A stretch of DNA of 64,000 nt, taken from positions 27,501-91,500 of the forward strand of contig MPNP01000003.1 in the NCBI GenBank assembly GCA_002239085.1, in the 5' to 3' direction. This stretch comes from Rhodobacteraceae bacterium bin131 (GTDB lineage: Bacteria; Pseudomonadota; Alphaproteobacteria; Rhodobacterales; Rhodobacteraceae). A program made the translations under genes and the position numbers. Under the pieces are notes generated by a model, which saw nothing but the letters and a program-made list of their open reading frames with translations, searched no databases and had not been told where the DNA came from. This document shows, piece by piece, positions 10,297-19,784 of the stretch (within the stretch, counting starts at the first letter, position 1; the number at the start of each line of letters is the position of its first letter).

Positions 10297-11859
10297 CTAC
10301 ACCCTTTGCAAAATGTATTCGTCAATATTTTTGACCTGCTCTTGGTTGACATTGAGTCCAAGCTTAGAGCGTCGCCAAAGGAAATCATCGGCACAACATA
10401 CCCATTCTTTATCAATCGTCCAATCAAGTTCTCTTTGGTAAATTGTTACGCCAAAATCAATGCCAAGGTCATTAACGTCACGAGCATCCTTTAACATCAA
10501 AAAGGCATCAGTTCCATACGATTGAAAGAGCCTTTGTGCCCAAGCCGTAGTTAAAAACGGAAATAAGGATTTGAGTTCAAGTGTCCGTTCTTTCACCTGA
10601 TCAAAACGAAAATCACCACCGGGTATCGGTGTGGAACTAGTCCAAGACCCATGCTTATTGTTGAGTATTGGTGCTATCTTATCAACGGCTGCCTCGGCTA
10701 ACTTGCGAAAAGTTGTTAATTTACCTCCTAAAATATTCAGTATTGGTGCTCCACCATCGGTGTTGACTTCAAGTTTGTAATCTCTTGTAGTTTTGGTCGC
10801 TGAGCTTGAACCATCTTCAATGAGGGGACGAATCCCAGAATAGGTCCAAAGAATATCTTTTTCACTGAGGGAAGTTTTGAGATACTCAGAGGCAACAGAT
10901 AAGAGATAGTTTTTTTCTTCTTCTGTACATTGAGGCAGTTTATTGATATCCGAATGGTCTGAGTCAGTTGTCCCAATTAGAGAATAATTTTTTTCGTAAG
11001 GGATAATGAAAATAATTCGACTGTCAGATCCTTGGAATATGTAGCATTTTTCATGATCGTAGAGTTTTCTTGTTACTATGTGGCTGCCGCGGACAAGCCG
11101 AATATGTTTGCGATTATTGTTTCTTATAGTTTGGCTGAGAAACTCATCAACCCATGGACCCGCCGCGTTAATAAGAATTTTTGATTGGATGGTTTGTTTG
11201 ATCCCTTGTGCATCCAGTTCAATTTGCCAGATGCCATCTTGTACGTAACACTTAACCACTTTGGTTCTGGTCATAATTTGAGCACCAAGATTACCGGCGG
11301 CACGAGCGTTAAGAGCTACAAGTCGAGAGTCATCAACCCAACAATCAGAGTACTCAAAGGCCTTTTTGAAATGCTCCTTTATTGGTTCGCCTGCTTGGTC
11401 TTGAGTTAAGTCAACCACCGCCATTTTAGGCAGGATTGTTTGACCAGCAAAACCGTCATATAAGATTAATCCAAGTTGAATGAGCCAAGGCGGGCGTCTC
11501 CCACGCATCCAAGGAATTATGGAAGTTAGTAGTTTAGAAGCAGGGGTGGTTTCTTCAAATCGCATCTCATTGTGAATGGGTAAGATAAATCGTAACGGCC
11601 AAGCAATGTGTGGCATGTTTTTGAGGAGAATGTCGCGCTCTTTCAAGGACTCCCTGACCAAGCGAAAATCAAAATATTCAAGATATCTCAATCCGCCATG
11701 AAGAAGTTTAGTTGAAGCACTTGAAGTGGCCGAGGCAAGGTCATGCATTTCTGCCAAAGCAACTTTCATACCCCTACCAGCAGCATCTCGTGCAATTCCA
11801 CAGCCATTAATCCCGCCACCAACGATAAAAATGTCATAGATTGGTGGATCAGATGACAT
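10297..11859 (-). CDS. glpD: Aerobic glycerol-3-phosphate dehydrogenase
   Basis: DIFIVGGGINGCGIARDAAGRGMKVALAEMHDLASATSSASTKLLHGGLRYLEYFDFRLVRESLKER; IGTTDSDHSDI. Confidence 0.96.
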   Translation of the reverse strand: MSSDPPIYDIFIVGGGINGCGIARDAAGRGMKVALAEMHDLASATSSASTKLLHGGLRYLEYFDFRLVRESLKERDILLKNMPHIAWPLRFILPIHNEMRFEETTPASKLLTSIIPWMRGRRPPWLIQLGLILYDGFAGQTILPKMAVVDLTQDQAGEPIKEHFKKAFEYSDCWVDDSRLVALNARAAGNLGAQIMTRTKVVKCYVQDGIWQIELDAQGIKQTIQSKILINAAGPWVDEFLSQTIRNNNRKHIRLVRGSHIVTRKLYDHEKCYIFQGSDSRIIFIIPYEKNYSLIGTTDSDHSDINKLPQCTEEEKNYLLSVASEYLKTSLSEKDILWTYSGIRPLIEDGSSSATKTTRDYKLEVNTDGGAPILNILGGKLTTFRKLAEAAVDKIAPILNNKHGSWTSSTPIPGGDFRFDQVKERTLELKSLFPFLTTAWAQRLFQSYGTDAFLMLKDARDVNDLGIDFGVTIYQRELDWTIDKEWVCCADDFLWRRSKLGLNVNQEQVKNIDEYILQRV

Positions 11860-12640
11860 GGTGGCTTTCCATGGAATTATCCTGAAGTGAAATTATCTCC
11901 GTACGCACTTTTGTAGCAACATCCAGGAATTCTTGCGGGGGAATTCCGTCGGTAATAAAGTAGTCTAATTCCGCAAGTCCACAGATTCGAACAGGAGCAT
12001 TTATCTTAAACTTTGAACAATCGGAGACAAGAATGCGCGTACGCGAATTGTGCAAAATAGCCCTGGCAACAGTAACCTCCCTTTGGTCAAAATCAAGTAT
12101 TGACCCATCGCTATCAAGCCCAGAAGCGCCAATAACAGCAAAATCAACTTTATACCGAGAAATAAATTCTACTGCTTCGCCCCCGACAACGGCTCCATCT
12201 TCTTGTCTCACATGCCCTCCAGCGAGAATCAAATCTTTGTTTGTGGTACCTGCTAGGAGGTTAATGATGTTAGTGTTGTTGGTGATGACAGTTAGTCCCG
12301 AATGGCCGATTAGGGATCGGGCAACCTGTTCGGTGGTTGTGCCAATATTGAGAGAGACGGAGCAGTCATTTGGAATCAATAAAGCGGCTCGAACTCCGAT
12401 TGCTTTTTTTTCATCTTGGTATAGTTTGCGCCGACTTATGTAATCATGGTTAGTGATTATCTTCAAGCGAATTGCGCCCCCATGGGTCCGTTTAAGTATC
12501 CCTCGGTCAGATAGATCATTGAGGTCAAGGCGAATCGTTTGCGTGGTGACATCAAACAATTTGGCAAGCTCCTCTACCCATACAGATCCTTGGGAGTTGA
12601 TTAAATCAATTATTTTTTGCCTGCGGTGTTCAAGTTCCAT
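11849..12640 (-). CDS. glpR: DeoR-family regulator (GlpR-like)
   Basis: RRQKIIDLINSQGSVWVEELAKLFDVTTQTIRLDLNDLSDRGILKRTHGGA; adjacent to glpD. Confidence 0.88.
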   Translation of the reverse strand: MELEHRRQKIIDLINSQGSVWVEELAKLFDVTTQTIRLDLNDLSDRGILKRTHGGAIRLKIITNHDYISRRKLYQDEKKAIGVRAALLIPNDCSVSLNIGTTTEQVARSLIGHSGLTVITNNTNIINLLAGTTNKDLILAGGHVRQEDGAVVGGEAVEFISRYKVDFAVIGASGLDSDGSILDFDQREVTVARAILHNSRTRILVSDCSKFKINAPVRICGLAELDYFITDGIPPQEFLDVATKVRTEIISLQDNSMESHHVI

Positions 12641-12745
12641 TTTTTTACAAAAGTGAAAATTTATCTTTGTTTTGATTTTAAATATATGTATTATTAAAGT
12701 TTAATTTGCGAAAATTAAATACAAACAAAGATTAAAGGAGGATTT

Positions 12746-14485
12746 ATGCATAAAATTTTGTTTGCTATTTTGTCTGCAATGACACTAGTGGTCTTCAGCA
12801 GTGCTGCTCGTGCCGATATGGCCGCTGCTGAGACATGGGTTGATAATGAATTCCAACCCTCAGTGCTTAGTCGCGACGAGCAGTTAGCCGAAATGGACTG
12901 GTTTATTGAAGCCGCCAAACCTTTCGCAGGCATGGAAATCAATGTACTTTCCGAGAGTATTCCAACTCATACCTATGAATCATCAGTTCTCACAAAAGCG
13001 TTTGAAGAGATAACTGGAATCAAGGTAAATCACCAAATTCTTGGTGAGGGCGAGGTCGTACAGGCTGTTCAAACACAAATGCAAACCGGTCGCAATCTTT
13101 ACGATGGTTACGTCAATGATTCAGATTTGATTGGAACGCATTCACGTCTACAGCTGGCTTATAATCTAACCGAAATGATGTCTAATGACTGGGCTGCAAC
13201 GACGTCTCCAACACTTGACCTAGACGATTTTATGGGAATTCAGTTTACCACTGGCCCAGACGGTAATCTTTACCAATTACCTGATCAGCAATTTGCTAAC
13301 TTATACTGGTTTCGTAAAGACTGGTTTGATCGGGAGGATTTGCAAGCGGCGTTTGAGGCCAAATATGGCTATCCACTAGGGGTTCCAGTTAACTGGTCGG
13401 CCTATGAAGATATCGCTGAGTTCTTTTCCAATGATGTTCAAGAAATTGATGGCGTTCCCATTTATGGACATATGGACTACGGTAAACGTGCTCCAGATCT
13501 CGGTTGGCGAATGACAGATGCTTGGCTATCAATGGCCGGAGCAGGTTCAATTGGTGAACCAAATGGTGTTCCCGTTGATGAATGGGGCATTCGTATGGAA
13601 GCCGGAACTTGCAATCCTGTTGGTGCTTCGGTATCTAGGGGGGGGGCAGCAAATGGTCCTGCGGCTGTATATGCCATTCGAAAATGGGATGAGTGGCTTC
13701 GAAATTACGCTCCTCCGGGTGCGGCATCTTATGATTTCTATCAATCATTGCCGGCATTGAGCCAAGGCAATGTGGCTCAACAGATTTTCTGGTATACTGC
13801 TTTTACTGCGGATATGGTTAAACCGCTGTCTGAGGGGAATAATACTGTTGATGCTGATGGCAACCCTCTTTGGCGTATGGCTCCATCACCGCACGGACCC
13901 TATTGGGAAGAAGGTCAAAAAGTTGGATACCAGGATGTTGGATCGTGGACATTTCTTAACTCCACGCCTTCCGATCGTGCTCAAGCAGCATGGCTCTATG
14001 CTCAGTTCGTGACTTCCAAGACCGTGGACACCAAAAAAAGCCATGTTGGTTTAACCTTTGCACGTGATAGTTCAGTAAGGCATGACAGCTTTACCGAGCG
14101 AGCTCCGAAACTGGGTGGATTAGTTGAATTTTATCGTTCACCCGATCGCGTCCGCTGGTCACCAACGGGAATTAATGTTCCAGATTATCCCAAGTTGGCA
14201 CAAATTTGGTGGCAACAAATCGGTGATGTTAACTCTGGTGCGTTTACTCCACAACAAGCAATGGACCGACTTGCCTCTGAGATGGATGTCACTATGGCTA
14301 GAATGCAAGCGGCCGATGAAGCCTCAGGAATCTATGGTGGGTGCGGCCCTCGTCTTAATGAGGAAAGAGATCCAAGTTATTGGCTGAATCAACCGGGTTC
14401 ACCAAAGGCTAAACTTGATAATGAGAAGCCACAGGGTATGACCGTTAACTATGACGAATTAATCGTTCGTTGGCAGTCGCAATAA
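12746..14485 (+). CDS. glpV: Glycerol ABC transporter substrate-binding protein
   Basis: Signal peptide; ~579-aa extracellular solute-binding protein; first gene of the glycerol-type ABC operon, divergent from glpR. Confidence 0.82.
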   Translation: MHKILFAILSAMTLVVFSSAARADMAAAETWVDNEFQPSVLSRDEQLAEMDWFIEAAKPFAGMEINVLSESIPTHTYESSVLTKAFEEITGIKVNHQILGEGEVVQAVQTQMQTGRNLYDGYVNDSDLIGTHSRLQLAYNLTEMMSNDWAATTSPTLDLDDFMGIQFTTGPDGNLYQLPDQQFANLYWFRKDWFDREDLQAAFEAKYGYPLGVPVNWSAYEDIAEFFSNDVQEIDGVPIYGHMDYGKRAPDLGWRMTDAWLSMAGAGSIGEPNGVPVDEWGIRMEAGTCNPVGASVSRGGAANGPAAVYAIRKWDEWLRNYAPPGAASYDFYQSLPALSQGNVAQQIFWYTAFTADMVKPLSEGNNTVDADGNPLWRMAPSPHGPYWEEGQKVGYQDVGSWTFLNSTPSDRAQAAWLYAQFVTSKTVDTKKSHVGLTFARDSSVRHDSFTERAPKLGGLVEFYRSPDRVRWSPTGINVPDYPKLAQIWWQQIGDVNSGAFTPQQAMDRLASEMDVTMARMQAADEASGIYGGCGPRLNEERDPSYWLNQPGSPKAKLDNEKPQGMTVNYDELIVRWQSQ

Positions 14486-14497
14486 AATAATTGATAA

Positions 14498-14520
14498 GAG
14501 GGTGTCATTCCGGCACCCTC
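14498..14520 (+). terminator. Intercistronic stem-loop after glpV
   Basis: GAGGGTG tcattccgg CACCCTC followed by TT. Confidence 0.75.
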
Positions 14521-14540
14521 TTAGATCTATCTAATATGCA

Positions 14541-15617
14541 ATGATTGAACTCAAAGGGGTATCAAAACTCGTTGGCAAGGTGGTTCATATCAAGCCAACT
14601 ACGATGATTTTGGAACCAGGACATTTTAATATATTACTAGGTGCGACTGGATCAGGAAAAACATCACTTATTAAACTTATTGCCGGGCTTGATTCTGTGT
14701 CAACGGGTCAAATTGTGGTTGACGGTCAAGACGTGACTCGAATTAATACTCAACAACGTAATGTAAGTCTTGTTCATCAATTCTTTGTCAATTATCCAAA
14801 TATGACTGTATTTGAGAACATTGCTTCTCCATTGAGAGTTGCGAGATTAAGATCTATTGACATTCAATCCAAAGTAGAAGAGGTGGCTAACCTCTTACAA
14901 CTCGGGCCAATGTTATCGCGTTATCCAAACGAACTATCAGGTGGACAACAGCAACGTACAGCTCTTGCTAGGGCAATTGTCAAAGAGAGTAAAGCGATAT
15001 TCCTTGATGAACCTCTTGCCAATCTAGATTATAAACTGCGTGAAGAACTCCGTGAGCAACTTCCAACATTGTTTAAGGACCGTGGCAGTGTGGTCGTTTA
15101 CGCGACATCAGAACCAGAGGAAGCCTTGATGTTAGGAGGTAAGACAGCATTACTCGATGATGGGCATGTTTTACAATATGGACCGACTGCAGAAATTCAT
15201 CGTAACCCAACAAGTCTTAATGCCGCAAAAGTGTTTTCAAATCCCCCCATTAACTCAATTGCGATAACTAAGAAAGGTAAGATGGCACAGCTTAAGAATG
15301 GCTTGAAATGGCTTCTAGAGGGCTCTTCTTCTCAATTATCCGATGGTAACTATATCATGGCGATTCATCCACATCACATATCACCCATAAGAACGTGTGA
15401 GACCGACATTGAGTTAGGCGGAGAAGTGATTGTCACTGAATTATCCGGTTCTGAATCAAGCGCACGTTTTAAATGTGCCGAAAATATCTGGGTATCTCTT
15501 ACTTCAGGTGTGCATCCTTACAATGTTGGTGAGCATCATGATTTTTATATGAATCCAAAAAATTGTTACTATTTCACTCCTGACGGTAATCAAGCGGTAG
15601 ATCGTGGCACAGATTAG
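14541..15617 (+). CDS. glpS: Glycerol ABC transporter ATP-binding subunit 1
   Basis: Walker A GATGSGKTS, signature LSGGQQQR, Walker B AIFLDEP; H-loop region reads YATSEPEEA. Confidence 0.87.
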   Translation: MIELKGVSKLVGKVVHIKPTTMILEPGHFNILLGATGSGKTSLIKLIAGLDSVSTGQIVVDGQDVTRINTQQRNVSLVHQFFVNYPNMTVFENIASPLRVARLRSIDIQSKVEEVANLLQLGPMLSRYPNELSGGQQQRTALARAIVKESKAIFLDEPLANLDYKLREELREQLPTLFKDRGSVVVYATSEPEEALMLGGKTALLDDGHVLQYGPTAEIHRNPTSLNAAKVFSNPPINSIAITKKGKMAQLKNGLKWLLEGSSSQLSDGNYIMAIHPHHISPIRTCETDIELGGEVIVTELSGSESSARFKCAENIWVSLTSGVHPYNVGEHHDFYMNPKNCYYFTPDGNQAVDRGTD

Positions 15618-16680
15618 ATTGTCAGATCTTAAACACAGCTATTATCCTGATCCTAATGCGGCTGAGGATTATGCTCTCAAAGAAATTAATCTCACTTGGA
15701 AAGACGGCGGGGCATATGCTTTGCTTGGGCCCTCAGGATGCGGCAAAACTACACTTCTTAATATTATTTCTGGTTTGTTAACACCCTATCAGGGAGAAGT
15801 ATTTTTTGATGGTGTAAACGTAACACGGGAGCCACCTGATCGTCGTAATATCGCCCAAGTTTTCCAATTTCCAGTGATCTACGATACGATGTCAGTCTGG
15901 GATAATCTTGCGTTTCCCTTAAAAAATCGTGGTGCAGATAATAACGAAGTAGCACGCAGGGTCAATGAAATTGCCGAAATGCTTGAAGTCACTCCTTTGC
16001 TCAAGGTTCAAGCCGCTGGATTAAGTCCTGACAATAAGCAAAAGATTTCTTTGGGGCGCGGACTCGTTCGCGAAGATGTCAATGTGGTGATGTTTGATGA
16101 ACCTCTAACTGTCATTGACCCGCATTTAAAATGGCAATTACGATCAAAACTTAAGGAACTCCACCAAAAGGTGGGTATTACAATGATTTATGTCACTCAT
16201 GATCAGACGGAGGCTCTTACTTTTGCCGATGAGGTTGTCGTCATGAATGATGGTGAAGTTGTACAAATTGGAACACCAGTTGAACTATTTGAACGACCCG
16301 AGCATACATTTGTAGGTCATTTCATAGGATCTCCTGGAATGAATATTATTGCATGCGAAGCTGAGGGAAAAAAGGCAAGGTTTGAGGGATTTGAAGTTGA
16401 ACTTGAGGGCCCGATTACCGATTCAAAAGGATTTCTGGCAATAGGTATTAGGCCTGAGCATGTATCAGTAAGTCATCATAAAGGTATACCAGCTCGATTA
16501 GCTAAAGTTGTTGATTCAGGACGGCATTATATTGTGAACGCTTGGGTCGGTAAAACTGAAATTAAAGCCATAACATACGAACCTTTACCAGGACTTAATT
16601 CTGAAATTTATCTGACATTTCAGCCAGAAAAAACTAGAGTTTACTGTGATGGTCGGTTAGCAACAGAGGTGACGCCTTGA
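15604..16680 (+). CDS. glpT: Glycerol ABC transporter ATP-binding subunit 2
   Basis: Walker A GPSGCGKTT, non-canonical signature LSPDNKQKISL, Walker B VVMFDEP, H-loop YVTHDQTEA. Confidence 0.87.
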   Translation: MAQIRLSDLKHSYYPDPNAAEDYALKEINLTWKDGGAYALLGPSGCGKTTLLNIISGLLTPYQGEVFFDGVNVTREPPDRRNIAQVFQFPVIYDTMSVWDNLAFPLKNRGADNNEVARRVNEIAEMLEVTPLLKVQAAGLSPDNKQKISLGRGLVREDVNVVMFDEPLTVIDPHLKWQLRSKLKELHQKVGITMIYVTHDQTEALTFADEVVVMNDGEVVQIGTPVELFERPEHTFVGHFIGSPGMNIIACEAEGKKARFEGFEVELEGPITDSKGFLAIGIRPEHVSVSHHKGIPARLAKVVDSGRHYIVNAWVGKTEIKAITYEPLPGLNSEIYLTFQPEKTRVYCDGRLATEVTP

Positions 16681-17540
16681 AAACAGTCAATCAAAAAGGG
16701 TGGTTATTTGTATTGCCGGTATTGTTCTTGGTTACCTTCAATGCCCTGATTCCCATGATGACAGTTGTGAACTATTCGGTACAGGAGACATTTGGCAACA
16801 ATCAATTTTTCTGGCAAGGTTTAGATTGGTTTGAACAAATATTAAGATCGGACCGTTTTCAAGCTGCTCTGAGTCGCCAGTTTCTGTTTACAGCAACTAT
16901 ATTAGCTATTGAAGTTCCTTTGGGTGTGATTATTGCACTCTCAATGCCAAGAAAAGGATTCTGGGTACCCATATGTTTGGTACTCATGTCAGTTCCAATG
17001 CTTATTCCATGGAATGTTGTTGGGGCCATGTGGAACATTTTCACACTCCCCAAAATAGGTATGCTTGGATACTTCATGAATGATGTTCTAGGCATCCAAT
17101 ATGACATGACCCAAGATCCACTTGCGGCGTGGATCACAGTTGTCGTTATGGATGTTTGGCATTGGACTTCGCTGGTCGTTTTGCTTTCGTATGCCGGTCT
17201 TGTATCTATTCCTGATGCGTTTTATCAGGCCGCCAAAATTGATGGTGCTTCAAGTTGGGCAGTATTTCGCTATATTCAGCTTCCCAAAATGAAAACTGTT
17301 CTAACGATTGCTATTCTGTTGCGGTTTATGGACAGCTTTAACATTTACACTGAGCCCTTCGTTCTAACCGGTGGTGGGCCAGGTAACTCAACGACATTAT
17401 TGTCAATTGATTTGGTAAAAATTGCTCTCGGACAATTTGATTTAGGACCAGCAGCTGCTATGAGCTTAATTTATTTTGCCATAACGCTATTGGTGAGTTG
17501 GGTCTTTTACACACTGATGACAAAGGATGATCAAAAGTGA
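16677..17540 (+). CDS. glpP: Glycerol ABC transporter permease
   Basis: Multi-TM MalF-like permease with EAA-like motif QAAKIDGASSWAVFRYIQLPKMK. Confidence 0.87.
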   Translation: MKTVNQKGWLFVLPVLFLVTFNALIPMMTVVNYSVQETFGNNQFFWQGLDWFEQILRSDRFQAALSRQFLFTATILAIEVPLGVIIALSMPRKGFWVPICLVLMSVPMLIPWNVVGAMWNIFTLPKIGMLGYFMNDVLGIQYDMTQDPLAAWITVVVMDVWHWTSLVVLLSYAGLVSIPDAFYQAAKIDGASSWAVFRYIQLPKMKTVLTIAILLRFMDSFNIYTEPFVLTGGGPGNSTTLLSIDLVKIALGQFDLGPAAAMSLIYFAITLLVSWVFYTLMTKDDQK

Positions 17541-18334
17541 ACACAAGAAATCTCATTCCCATTTTATATATCCTTTTTTTGATGTTGCCAATTTATTGGC
17601 TCCTCTCCATGAGCTTCAAAACAACGAATGAAATTCTATCTGGGTTTTCGTTATTTCCCAAGACATTTACGCTTGATAATTACATCACGATCTTTACCGA
17701 CCCAACTTGGTACTGGGGTTATTTGAATTCCATTTTTTATGTATCGATAAATACCGTTTTATCTGTCGCCGTTGCCTTGCCGGCAGCGTATGCGTTTTCG
17801 CGGTATAGATTTCTCGGTGATAAGCAATTGTTCTTTTGGTTGCTCACCAATCGTATGGCTCCTGCGGCTGTCTTTGCTCTTCCCTTTTTTCAATTGTATT
17901 CCTCAATTCAATTATTTGATACGCATTTGGCTGTTGCATTAGCCCATACTCTTTTTAATGTTCCCTTGGCTGTATGGATTCTTGAAGGATTTATGCGCGG
18001 AATTCCAAAAGAGCTTGATGAGACTGCCTTTGTTGATGGATATGGATTCGGTAGGTTTTTTGTCGTCATTTTTCTACCGAATATTAAAGCGGGCGTTGGA
18101 GTCGCCGCATTTTTTTGTTTTATGTTTTCTTGGGTTGAAATGTTGTTGGCAAAAACATTAACAGCCGTAGAAGCAAAACCCATTGCAGCGGTAATGACGC
18201 GGACCGCTTCAAGCGCTGGATATGAACTTGGATTGTTAGCTGCGGCGGGTGCCCTCACGATTATTCCGGGTGCCATAGTGATTTGGTTTGTCCGCAACTA
18301 CATTGCCCGCGGTTTTGCCCTCGGGAGGGTCTAG
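17537..18334 (+). CDS. glpQ: Glycerol ABC transporter permease
   Basis: Multi-TM MalG-like permease, ELDETAFVDGYGFGRFFVVIFLPNIKAG. Confidence 0.87.
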   Translation: MNTRNLIPILYILFLMLPIYWLLSMSFKTTNEILSGFSLFPKTFTLDNYITIFTDPTWYWGYLNSIFYVSINTVLSVAVALPAAYAFSRYRFLGDKQLFFWLLTNRMAPAAVFALPFFQLYSSIQLFDTHLAVALAHTLFNVPLAVWILEGFMRGIPKELDETAFVDGYGFGRFFVVIFLPNIKAGVGVAAFFCFMFSWVEMLLAKTLTAVEAKPIAAVMTRTASSAGYELGLLAAAGALTIIPGAIVIWFVRNYIARGFALGRV

Positions 18335-18335
18335 C

Positions 18336-18737
18336 ATGCGATTGTTAATTCCATTAGTTCTTCTTCCTGAAACCGTTTTAGCTCAAGCTCAATCGGGTTG
18401 GGGAAATGTTGGTCAAAAAGAGGAGCAGGGGTTCTCATGGACTCAACCCTTATGGCCAGAGTTATGGATGGCTTGGACACCGGCAACGTTTGCCTTCTTT
18501 GTTGGAATCCTTTCGTCCATAGCTTGTATCGGTTTACTTGAAATATTTATTTTCCGCGATGGTATTGAGCGAAAAGGAGTGTTTGGCTTAACAACTACTC
18601 TTGGGGACCGGTTATTTATTTCGCTGTTAGGGTCGGCATTTATTTTTTTGGCATGGTTAGGTGTGTTCGGTCAACCCATATGGATTCCCGTTATTGTCGC
18701 CATGGCATGGATGATATTTGTTTTTGCAAAGGTATAA
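18336..18737 (+). CDS. glpU: Small membrane protein of the glycerol ABC operon (DUF2160-like)
   Basis: Starts 1 nt after the glpQ stop; MRLLIPLVLLPETVLAQ leader, WTPATFAFFVGILSSIACIGLLEI, GDRLFISLLGSAFIFLAWLG. Confidence 0.72.
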   Translation: MRLLIPLVLLPETVLAQAQSGWGNVGQKEEQGFSWTQPLWPELWMAWTPATFAFFVGILSSIACIGLLEIFIFRDGIERKGVFGLTTTLGDRLFISLLGSAFIFLAWLGVFGQPIWIPVIVAMAWMIFVFAKV

Positions 18738-18917
18738 CCATTCGTATTCCGACTTGGGTCTAAGGGGTCACGTTTGGCATGGTGGTTATGGCATTGATTC
18801 ACTCAATACTCTTCTGAATGATTATCATATTATCAGTCAAGGCCTTGAGCCATCTAGCAAATCCAATTAATCCTTCCTAAATACTCTCCTCTATAGCCTT
18901 AAGAATAGATAGGAAAA

Positions 18918-19778
18918 TTGAATATGGAATCTGAGATACAAGATACACCAACCAAAGGGTCATGGTTAGCGCGCGTGAGACGTAAAATATTCCCCAAAAA
19001 AGAAAAGCCCTTGGTGGCAGTCATTCGCTTGGAGGGAATCATTGCCGCGAGTGCAACGGTTCGCCAAAATCAAATCAGTGATCATACACTTGAACCCATT
19101 ATTGGAAAGGCATTCAAAAAGGGTAAACCTAGAGCCGTTGCGTTGGTGATCAATTCCCCTGGCGGGTCACCCGTGCAAAGTGCTTTGATTGCCAGCCGGA
19201 TAAGAAACTTGGCTAAAGAGAAAAGTATTCCTGTCTATACGTTTATTGAAGATGTGGCCGCTTCAGGGGGGTACTGGCTAGCCGCTGCCGGTGACGAAAT
19301 CTACACCGACCCAAGTTCAATCGTTGGCTCAATCGGGGTTATCTCATCAAGTTTCGGTTTTACCGACTTAATCAAGAAAATCGGGGTTGAAAGAAGAGTT
19401 CACACGGCGGGTAAAAATAAGAATATCCTTGATCCATTTCTTCCAGAAAATCAAGATGATATTGATATACTCAAGGGTATTCAAACCGAGATTCATAACC
19501 AATTCATTGACTATGTCAAAGACCGTAGAGGTGATAAAATACAAGATGAGACTGTGTTCACGGGTCAGTTCTGGACAGGCACAAAGGCCATTGAAATGGG
19601 TCTTGCTGACCAAATCGGCCATCTTGCTCCAACAATGAAGGCAAAATTCGGAGAAAAGGTACGGTTCATGCACTACACCAAGAAAAAGAAATTTTTATCT
19701 TCCCTTAGCTCCCAACTAGCCGAAGCATTGCTTGGTGTCCTCAAATCCGAAGCGCTTTGGGCTCGTTACGGTCGTTAA
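18918..19778 (+). CDS. S49-family (SppA-like) peptidase
   Basis: VALVINSPGGSPVQSALIASRIR; EDVAASGGYWLAAAGDEIYTDPSSIVGSIGVISS. Confidence 0.93.
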   Translation: MNMESEIQDTPTKGSWLARVRRKIFPKKEKPLVAVIRLEGIIAASATVRQNQISDHTLEPIIGKAFKKGKPRAVALVINSPGGSPVQSALIASRIRNLAKEKSIPVYTFIEDVAASGGYWLAAAGDEIYTDPSSIVGSIGVISSSFGFTDLIKKIGVERRVHTAGKNKNILDPFLPENQDDIDILKGIQTEIHNQFIDYVKDRRGDKIQDETVFTGQFWTGTKAIEMGLADQIGHLAPTMKAKFGEKVRFMHYTKKKKFLSSLSSQLAEALLGVLKSEALWARYGR

Positions 19779-19784
19779 TCGATC

